From Alcaligenaceae bacterium (GTDB lineage: Bacteria > Pseudomonadota > Gammaproteobacteria > Burkholderiales > Burkholderiaceae_B): DNA of 50,837 nucleotides. Below are positions 45,095 through 50,837 of the stretch, one piece after another (the first letter of the stretch is position 1; each line of letters begins with the position of its first letter). The stretch spans positions 1 through 50,837 of the forward strand of contig JAAYGT010000021.1 of NCBI GenBank assembly GCA_012727555.1, in the 5' to 3' direction. The notes under the pieces are model-generated. The model saw nothing but the letters and a program-made list of their open reading frames with translations. It was not told where the DNA came from and did no database searches. The position numbers and the translations under genes are program-made.

Positions 45095-46642
45095 ATGACC
45101 GCACCGATCACGCCCGACACACCCTTCACGCCCGTTACCGAACTGATTCGCCTGCATGCGCAACAGCGCCCTGACGCCCTGGCCCTGTGCGATGAAACAC
45201 AACGCCTGAATTTCGCCGCGCTTGATGCTGCGCTGGATCGTGTGGCGGCCTCGTTGCAGCGCGATGGCCTGAATCCCCATGACACCATCGCCGTGTGTGC
45301 ACGCAACTCGGTTCAGTACGCACTGGTTTTTCTGGGGGCCCTGCGTGCCGGCGTTACGGTAGCGCCCATTGCCCCCTCGGTCACCGATGACAGTTTTCGT
45401 TCCATGCTGGCCGACGCCAACGCGAAACGTCTGTTTATCGATGACAGCGCACTGGAGTTGGCCCACGGCACCCCATTGCATGACGAGTGCGTGGGGTTGA
45501 ACGACTGCACAGAAGGCATCCGTTTCAACGCCTGGCTGGCGCCCGAAGGCAGCCGGCCGGAAACGGTTGGCATTGAACCGGACTGGCCCTTCAATATCAT
45601 TTATTCCTCGGGCACCACCGGTGTGCCCAAGGGTATCGTACAGTCTCACACCATGCGCTGGTCCCATGTCAAACGCGGACTGCACTACGGTTACTACCCC
45701 GGGATGCGGGTACTTCTGGCCACACCGCTGTATTCGAACACAACCCTGATCATGTTCTTCCCGCCGCTGGCTTTTGGCGGATGCGTGCATCTGATGGGCA
45801 AATTCGATGCACGACGTTACCTTGAAATTGCCCAGGCCGAACAGATCAGCCACACCATCCTGGTGCCCGTACAGTACCAGCGCCTCATGGATTTCCCCGC
45901 GTTTGGCGAATTCGACCTGTCATCGTTCAAACTCAAATTCTGCACCAGCGCCCCGTTCAGTCCGGAACTGAAGGCCCAGGTTCTGGAACGCTGGCCGGGT
46001 GGTCTGATCGAACTGTACGGCATGACCGAAGGCGGTGGTTCTTTTGTGCTGGTGGCCCACGAATTTCCGCATAAACTGCATACGGTCGGACGCCCCGTGG
46101 AAGGCCACGATGTACGAATCATCAACGAAGACGGGCAGGAACTGGGGCACGGCGAAACCGGCGAAGTGGTCGGACACTCCACCGGCATGATGACCGGCTA
46201 CCACAACCAACCTGAAAAAACCCGTGAGGCCGAATGGTTCGATGCCCAAGGCAAGCGCTTCATTCGCACCGGAGACATCGGCCGCTTCGATGAAGACGGT
46301 TTCCTGACCCTGCTCGATCGCCGCAAAGACATGATCATCAGCGGAGGATTCAACATTTACCCCAGCGATCTCGAAGCCCAACTGCGTACGCATCCCGGCG
46401 TTGCTGAAGTTGCTGTCGTCGGCATGCCCTCAAGGGCGTGGGGTGAAACACCTGTGGCCTATGTTGTTCCACGCCCGGAAACCACCGCCCAACCCCACGA
46501 ACTGATGGCCTGGTACAACGAAAAGGCCGGCAAGACCCAACGCCTCGCAGCACTGACCTTCGTCGATGAACTGCCGCGCAGCGCAATCGGCAAAGTGTTG
46601 AAGCGGGAACTGCGCGAGCAACACCCGCTGCACGTCGACTGA
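45095..46642 (+). CDS. Acyl-CoA synthetase (AMP-forming), aromatic-acid-like
   Basis: ANL-superfamily ligase of 515 residues. The AMP motif is IIYSSGTTGVPKGIVQSHTMRW, the gate motif is LIELYGMTEGGG, and the hinge reads FIRTGDIGRFDEDGFLTLLDRRKDMIISGGFNIYPSDLE. The C-terminal Lys region is LPRSAIGKVLKREL. Activates a carboxylic acid as its CoA ester. Neighbours (IclR regulator 20 nt downstream, SDR, Bug receptor, catechol dioxygenase) suggest an aromatic or hydroxy acid. A TAGAAT at 45017-45022 is a weak -10 candidate. Confidence 0.92.
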   Translation: MTAPITPDTPFTPVTELIRLHAQQRPDALALCDETQRLNFAALDAALDRVAASLQRDGLNPHDTIAVCARNSVQYALVFLGALRAGVTVAPIAPSVTDDSFRSMLADANAKRLFIDDSALELAHGTPLHDECVGLNDCTEGIRFNAWLAPEGSRPETVGIEPDWPFNIIYSSGTTGVPKGIVQSHTMRWSHVKRGLHYGYYPGMRVLLATPLYSNTTLIMFFPPLAFGGCVHLMGKFDARRYLEIAQAEQISHTILVPVQYQRLMDFPAFGEFDLSSFKLKFCTSAPFSPELKAQVLERWPGGLIELYGMTEGGGSFVLVAHEFPHKLHTVGRPVEGHDVRIINEDGQELGHGETGEVVGHSTGMMTGYHNQPEKTREAEWFDAQGKRFIRTGDIGRFDEDGFLTLLDRRKDMIISGGFNIYPSDLEAQLRTHPGVAEVAVVGMPSRAWGETPVAYVVPRPETTAQPHELMAWYNEKAGKTQRLAALTFVDELPRSAIGKVLKRELREQHPLHVD

Positions 46643-46662
46643 CCCCGCCAAGGAGAGTCACG

Positions 46663-47544
46663 TTGGACACCCCACCTGGCCGGCCTCGCGCTGACACACT
46701 CGCACCGACAACAGGTGCGGATGCTGATCAAAGCCAGGACACCGGCAAGCCGGCACAAAAAACCAAAGAAAACCGGCACTTTGTCACGGCACTGGCACGG
46801 GGACTCGAGATTCTGGCCTGCTTTGGCAACGGAGAAACCACGCTCAGCAACATCGAGCTGGCCAAACGCTGCACACTGCCGAAGTCAACGGTGTCCCGCC
46901 TGACCATGACACTGACCCAGCTCGGTTACCTGATCCATGTGCAGGAAACAGGTCGCTACCGTCTGGGGACAGCCTGCCTGGGGCTGGGCAGCAGCCTGCT
47001 CAGCCGGCTCGATGTGCGCAAAATAGCCCATCCCTTCATGCTGGAATTGTCCCGCACCACGGGCACCACCGTTTCGCTCGGTGTCCGCGACCGGCTCAGC
47101 ATGATCTATGCGGAAAGCTGCTATGGCCCCCAGGTAGCCTTCGCCTACAAACTGGATGTCGGATCCCGGATCCCTCTGGCCACAACGGCCATGGGACGCG
47201 CCTGGCTGGCCATGGCACCGCTTGCAGAACGCAACCAGGTACTGGCGCAACTGAAAGAAAGCGATCCGGATGCCTGGCCGTCGATTGAACAAGGCTGCAC
47301 CAGGGCACTGAACGACTTCCGGCACCTGGGTGTCACCTGCTCGTTTGGCGACTGGCGGCGTCATGTGAACGGCATCGCCCGCGCTTTTGATCCGGGCAAC
47401 GGGCTGCCCCTGATGGTGCTGAACATTGGCGGCCCGGCCCACGATGTATCACCCGAATTCTTGCTGGCAACAGCACGGCCGCGCCTGATTGAAACCGTCA
47501 GAAGCATTGAGGACGCCTTGCCACGACGCCTTGACACCTATTGA
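46663..47544 (+). CDS. IclR-family transcriptional regulator (TTG start)
   Basis: IclR regulator of 293 residues. The winged helix is FVTALARGLEILACFGNGETTLSNIELAKRCTLPKSTVSRLTMTLTQLGYL, and the GAF-like effector domain starts near residue 120 (MLELSRTTGTTVSLGVRDRLSMIY). The start is a TTG at 46663 behind a strong AAGGAGAG (46650-46657); there is no in-frame ATG before the conserved domain. A 35-residue Pro/Thr/Lys-rich leader precedes the helix. Candidate ligand-binding partner of the two-dyad operator at 47695-47733. Confidence 0.91.
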   Translation: MDTPPGRPRADTLAPTTGADADQSQDTGKPAQKTKENRHFVTALARGLEILACFGNGETTLSNIELAKRCTLPKSTVSRLTMTLTQLGYLIHVQETGRYRLGTACLGLGSSLLSRLDVRKIAHPFMLELSRTTGTTVSLGVRDRLSMIYAESCYGPQVAFAYKLDVGSRIPLATTAMGRAWLAMAPLAERNQVLAQLKESDPDAWPSIEQGCTRALNDFRHLGVTCSFGDWRRHVNGIARAFDPGNGLPLMVLNIGGPAHDVSPEFLLATARPRLIETVRSIEDALPRRLDTY

Positions 47545-47694
47545 GCACCAACGGCCGCCCCCCCTGAAAAACCGGTGTGTTGTGCATCCGCCTGTTGCCC
47601 CGAAGCGCAGGCCGCCCTTGGGGTTTCCCCGTTAACTTGATCTTGAAGGGTTTACAGGCCGGCACAAGGCCACTATGATTACTTTCGACTTGAA

Positions 47695-47733
47695 TGTTCT
47701 GCAGTGCAGTACATAATGCTGCACTGCAGAACA
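47695..47733. promoter_or_regulatory. 39-bp double-dyad operator over the SDR promoter
   Basis: TGTTCTGCAGTGCAG (47695-47709) is the exact reverse complement of CTGCACTGCAGAACA (47719-47733), spacer 9 bp. Each arm is itself a small dyad (CTGCA-G-TGCAG centred at 47704; CTGCA-C-TGCAG centred at 47724), so two sites lie 20 bp apart on one face. A promoter TTGAAT (47690-47695), 16 bp, CATAAT (47712-47717) is overlapped. It fits control by a regulator binding as a tetramer, probably the adjacent IclR protein. Confidence 0.75.
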
Positions 47734-47776
47734 AATTTCAAAATTCTTCCAAAAATAAAACACGAGACAAACCTAC

Positions 47777-48550
47777 ATGAGCGTCAAAAAACTGTTCCAG
47801 CTCGATAACCAGGTGGCCCTGATTACGGGTGGTTCGCGCGGGCTGGGGCTGCAAATGGCCGAAGCTTTGGGGGAAATGGGCTGCAAAATTGCCATCACCG
47901 CACGCAAGGCCCACGAACTTGATGAAGCCCGCACCCACCTGCAGGCACAGGGCATCACGGTTTTGGCCATTGCCTTCGATCTTCAGAATACCGATGCCTT
48001 GCCCGAACTGGTCGATACCGTCATTCAGGAACTGGGTCCCATCGACATCCTGGTCAACAATGCCGGTGCCACCTGGGGAGCCCCCGCCGAAGACTACCCC
48101 GATGACGCCTGGCACAAGGTCATGAACCTGAATGTAAACGCCCCGTTTTTTCTGGCCAGGGAAGTCGGACGCCGCTGCATGATCCCGCGCCGGCACGGCA
48201 AAATCATCAATATTGCCTCGGCAGCCGGGCTTAAAGGCACAGCCGCCGGGGTACACACCATCGCCTACAACACATCCAAGGCAGCTGCCATCAATTTCAC
48301 GCGCGCCCTGGCCAGTGAATGGGGGCGCTACAACATCAATGTCAATGCCATCTGCCCGGGTTTTTTTCCCTCGAAAATGACCGCCGGCCTGCTGGGCACC
48401 ATGGAAGACCGCATTCTGGCCCGTACCCCGCTGCAACGCCTGGGCGGCCCGGAAGACCTGAAAGGCGCGGTGGTTTTTCTGGCCAGCGAAGCCTCGCGCC
48501 ACATCACCGCCCAGCACATCGTGATCGATGGCGGGGCATCGGCCATCTGA
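47777..48550 (+). CDS. Short-chain dehydrogenase/reductase
   Basis: SDR of 257 residues. Cofactor motif ITGGSRGLGLQMAEALGEMG with Arg after the second strand, structural motif DILVNNAGATWG, catalytic Ser in NIASAAGLKG and Tyr/Lys in AYNTSKAAAINFTRAL. The ending IVIDGGASAI is typical of the 'classical' FabG/gluconate-dehydrogenase-like branch. Oxidises or reduces a hydroxy/keto group. Read from the promoter under the double-dyad operator, probably together with the Bug gene 79 bp downstream. Confidence 0.92.
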   Translation: MSVKKLFQLDNQVALITGGSRGLGLQMAEALGEMGCKIAITARKAHELDEARTHLQAQGITVLAIAFDLQNTDALPELVDTVIQELGPIDILVNNAGATWGAPAEDYPDDAWHKVMNLNVNAPFFLAREVGRRCMIPRRHGKIINIASAAGLKGTAAGVHTIAYNTSKAAAINFTRALASEWGRYNINVNAICPGFFPSKMTAGLLGTMEDRILARTPLQRLGGPEDLKGAVVFLASEASRHITAQHIVIDGGASAI

Positions 48551-48629
48551 CACCCCGCAGTCATCCGACAGCCCTTGGGCTTTCACCCCTGCGCCAACAC
48601 GCGAACACCCTAGCCAACCAGGAGACATC

Positions 48630-49625
48630 ATGAAAAAACACCTTACTCGTCGCGCCCTGCTGTGCGCTGCCGCCAGTGCGCTGGCCGCAGCGCCCCTCAT
48701 GTCGGTACCCGCCACGGCACTGGCCCAATCGGGTGCCTACCCCAACCGCCCGATCAGCATGATCGTGCCATGGCCTGCCGGTGGTTCCACCGACCGCCAC
48801 ATGCGCACACTGGCCGAACTGGCCAGCAAAGAACTCGGTCAGCCCATCATTGTGGAAAACAAACCCGGTGCAGGTGGCACACTGGGCCCCAGCACCATGG
48901 CCATGCAGGCCAAGCCCGATGGCTACACCATCTCGCAATTCCCGTTGGGCATGTTGCGTTACCCGCACATGAACAAAACCAACTGGCATCCCATCAACGA
49001 TTTCACGTTCATCATCGGGGTGTCGGGCTACACCTTCGGCTTCGTCGTCAAGGCCGATTCACCCTACAAAACCTTCCAGGAATACATTGATGCAGCCCGC
49101 AAGTCACCCGGCACGGTCGATTATGGCTCAACCGGTACCGGTACCAGTCCGCACCTGATCCTGGAAGAAATCTCTGCCGAAGCCAAGGTGCAGCTGAACC
49201 ATATTCCGTTCCGTGGCAATGCCGACATCATGCAGGCCATTCTGGGTGGTCACGTACAGGCCGGCAGCGACGCCACCGGCTGGGACAAATTCGTAGATGC
49301 CGGGCAAATGCGCCTGCTCGTCACGTTTGGTGAAAACCGCACCAAACGCTGGCCCGATGTACCCACCGCCAAAGACCTGGGGTACAACGTGGTGTCGCAG
49401 TCACCCTATGGCCTGGTGGGCCCCAAAGGCATGGACCCGGCCATTGTGAAAACGCTGCACGATGCCTTCAAGAAAGCCATTGAAAACCCGCGCAACATTG
49501 AAGTGCTGGGTCAGTTGAACCAGGAATCGTGGTACCGGAATGGCGCAGACTACAAAGCCTGGGCCGAAGAAACCTACAACAAAGACAAAGAACTGATCAC
49601 GCGTTTGGGGTTGGCTGCCAAATAA
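48630..49625 (+). CDS. Bug-type tripartite tricarboxylate receptor
   Basis: Periplasmic Bug/TctC binding protein of 331 residues. A twin-arginine-like signal (LTRRALLCAAASALAAAPL) and likely cleavage after ALA are followed by YPNRPISMIVPWPAGGSTDRH. The PAGGSTD loop and VENKPGAGGTLG are the ligand-contact and family motifs. ATG 48630 lies behind AGGAGA; the longer open frame starting within the SDR gene is ignored. No TctA/TctB nearby. Confidence 0.9.
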   Translation: MKKHLTRRALLCAAASALAAAPLMSVPATALAQSGAYPNRPISMIVPWPAGGSTDRHMRTLAELASKELGQPIIVENKPGAGGTLGPSTMAMQAKPDGYTISQFPLGMLRYPHMNKTNWHPINDFTFIIGVSGYTFGFVVKADSPYKTFQEYIDAARKSPGTVDYGSTGTGTSPHLILEEISAEAKVQLNHIPFRGNADIMQAILGGHVQAGSDATGWDKFVDAGQMRLLVTFGENRTKRWPDVPTAKDLGYNVVSQSPYGLVGPKGMDPAIVKTLHDAFKKAIENPRNIEVLGQLNQESWYRNGADYKAWAEETYNKDKELITRLGLAAK

Positions 49626-49665
49626 AGCGGCCAAACACGTTCTGTACAAAGGTCGCTGTTAACCC

Positions 49666-49698
49666 CGCCCTGCCGGCTCTCTCCCGTACGGCAGGGCG
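49666..49698 (+). terminator. 10-bp hairpin after the Bug gene
   Basis: CGCCCTGCCG (49666-49675) pairs perfectly with CGGCAGGGCG (49689-49698) around a 13-nt loop. No T-run follows, so it may be a stabilising 3' hairpin ahead of the true terminator at 49735-49761. Confidence 0.5.
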
Positions 49699-49734
49699 CT
49701 GCTCCCCTAGTAAAAACGCCCCGATCTATATTAA

Positions 49735-49761
49735 AAAAACGCCCCGATCCGGGGCGTTTTT
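49735..49761. terminator. Bidirectional intrinsic terminator
   Basis: AAAAACGCCCCG (49735-49746) pairs with CGGGGCGTTTTT (49750-49761) around ATC. The stem carries T-runs in both directions, so it can end the Bug transcript from the left and the dioxygenase transcript from the right. The left arm is also present a second time just upstream (AAAAACGCCCCGATC starting at 49722). Confidence 0.85.
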
Positions 49762-49792
49762 AATGCATGGCAGGATCAGACGAGGGTCAGCA

Positions 49793-50710
49793 TCAGGCGG
49801 TAACGCGCTCAACACGGCTCAAGTGCTTGCTTTCTTCTTCCGAAGCGGCAGGCTGCAGCACAAAGTCGAAACGGATACGCGCGAACGGACCCTCAATACC
49901 CAGGGACTCGTAACCCGCCGGCGAATCCACATTTTCAATCGTCACGACCAGGCCATCACGGGTTGCAAAGGCAAAGTCGTCATCAATGTAGGTATCGCCC
50001 GGTATGTTCACCTGCGTTGTCAGGGTGCGAACACCCGGTGCCGACACCAGAAAGTGGATGTGTGCAGGACGGTTGCCGTGGCGACCCAGTGCCTGGAACA
50101 GTTCTGCCACAGGCCCTGTGGGGGGAATGGCATAACCGGGAGGGATCACGCTGCGGAAACGGTAGCGGCCCTGTGCGTCACAGGTAATATTGCGACGCAG
50201 GTTGTATTCTTTCTGTTCCGGGTCGAAATGGGAATAGCGGCCGTGTTCGTTGGCATGCCAGGCGTCGAGTGATGCATGGGCCAGGGGGTTGCCATTGATG
50301 TCGCGCACCACCCCTTCCATGACATACACCTGACCCGGCATGGTGCCGTCGTCCAGGCGGGCCTCGTAGGCGCTGTTCGGTGCGCCGGGCACATACAGCG
50401 GGCCCTCGATGGCACGCGGGGTACCGGCGGCAATACCCGCCGCATCGTCGGCCTCGTCGGCCAGAATGTCCAGCAAACGATCAAAGCCCAGCCCGGCGGT
50501 GATCAAACCGGTCTGGCCGGTACGCCCCAAGGCATTCAACCACTCGATTGCCGCCCAGAATTCATCCGGCGTCACCTTGAACTCATCAATGGTCTTGAAC
50601 AGGTCGGACACAATGCGCTGGCTCAGGGCGCGCACACGCTCGTTACCTTCGGCAATCTTGACCGTATTCACGCGTTCCAGCAGTTGCTCCACCGTGTATT
50701 CGTTCTTCAT
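49793..50710 (-). CDS. catA: Catechol 1,2-dioxygenase (intradiol)
   Basis: Intradiol ring-cleavage enzyme of 305 residues, converting catechol to cis,cis-muconate with O2. The N-terminal helical linker domain (to about residue 95) precedes EGPLYVPGAP. Fe(III) ligands are Tyr159 (HGRYSHFDP), Tyr193 (PPGYAIP), His217 and His219 (RPAHIHF). Length and motif order fit catechol rather than protocatechuate enzymes, though chloro- or hydroxyquinol relatives are close. ATG 50710 is preceded by AGAGGA. No other cat genes are in the window; the neighbouring SDR and Bug genes converge on it. Confidence 0.9.
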   Translation of the reverse strand: MKNEYTVEQLLERVNTVKIAEGNERVRALSQRIVSDLFKTIDEFKVTPDEFWAAIEWLNALGRTGQTGLITAGLGFDRLLDILADEADDAAGIAAGTPRAIEGPLYVPGAPNSAYEARLDDGTMPGQVYVMEGVVRDINGNPLAHASLDAWHANEHGRYSHFDPEQKEYNLRRNITCDAQGRYRFRSVIPPGYAIPPTGPVAELFQALGRHGNRPAHIHFLVSAPGVRTLTTQVNIPGDTYIDDDFAFATRDGLVVTIENVDSPAGYESLGIEGPFARIRFDFVLQPAASEEESKHLSRVERVTA

Positions 50711-50837
50711 GGGATTATCCTCTTTGATTGAACAAAAGCCCCGCGCCATCGGCAGGGAAGTGGCCACAGTTTAAGAATGGAATCGATGAACGTCTAATAC
50801 GGAATGGGTGCGGAACGATACCTGCAGGGTATGGAAC

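Noticed and set aside
1-50837. CRISPR arrays, prophage genes, integrases, toxin-antitoxin pairs or defence islands
   Set aside because: No repeat arrays and no such proteins were found among the credible genes.

Overview
The window looks like chromosome from a betaproteobacterium of the order Burkholderiales, most likely an Alcaligenaceae/Bordetella-type organism. This is inferred from the run hemH-hrcA-nadK-recN-fur-bamE-dapB, from three orphan Bug-type (tripartite tricarboxylate) substrate-binding proteins, from aat-bpt-pyrD, and from the generally GC-rich coding sequence. I see no phage, insertion sequence, CRISPR array or rRNA operon.

Layout. (1) 0.1-3.7 kb: a thiolase, a family III CoA-transferase and a Bug receptor form a small acyl-CoA operon, followed by a LysR regulator, pirin and WrbA. 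(2) 6.3-16.5 kb: a metallo-beta-lactamase-fold hydrolase and an O-antigen-ligase-like membrane protein, then the housekeeping block hemH, hrcA, nadK, recN, fur, bamE, dapB, murB. (3) 16.7-25.4 kb: tRNA-Gly(GCC) and tRNA-Cys(GCA) with a clear promoter and two terminators, a MASE3-PAS-GGDEF-EAL protein, a Nudix hydrolase, the two N-end-rule transferases aat and bpt, pyrD, and mobA-moaA. (4) 25.5-34.1 kb: a lower-GC catabolic cluster holding a thioesterase, an acyl-CoA dehydrogenase, a MarR regulator, a fused hydratase/3-hydroxyacyl-CoA dehydrogenase, a thiolase, an acyl-CoA ligase and a Bug receptor. That is a complete beta-oxidation set for one acid, and three copies of one palindrome (GTCAAY-N4-RTTGAC) sit in its control regions. 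(5) 34.3-38.6 kb: a glutathione transferase, a 6S-like structured RNA, UspA, a small sulfurtransferase-like protein, a YdjC/ChbG deacetylase, and a gtrA gene that overlaps tail-to-tail with a GT2 glycosyltransferase gene. (6) 38.8-41.0 kb: a nitric-oxide module with a truncated haemoglobin, NnrS and NsrR behind a perfect 23-bp NsrR-type palindrome. (7) 41.1-45.0 kb: serA, an MFS transporter and a haemerythrin-diguanylate cyclase. (8) 45.1-50.7 kb: an acyl-CoA ligase, an IclR regulator, an SDR, a Bug receptor and a catechol 1,2-dioxygenase. A 39-bp two-dyad operator lies over the SDR promoter.

The strongest new-looking items are regulatory: the MarR-cluster palindrome set, the IclR double dyad, the NsrR box with a cysteine-rich small ORF coupled to the globin start, and the 6S-like RNA. 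No wholly novel multi-gene system could be demonstrated from sequence alone.
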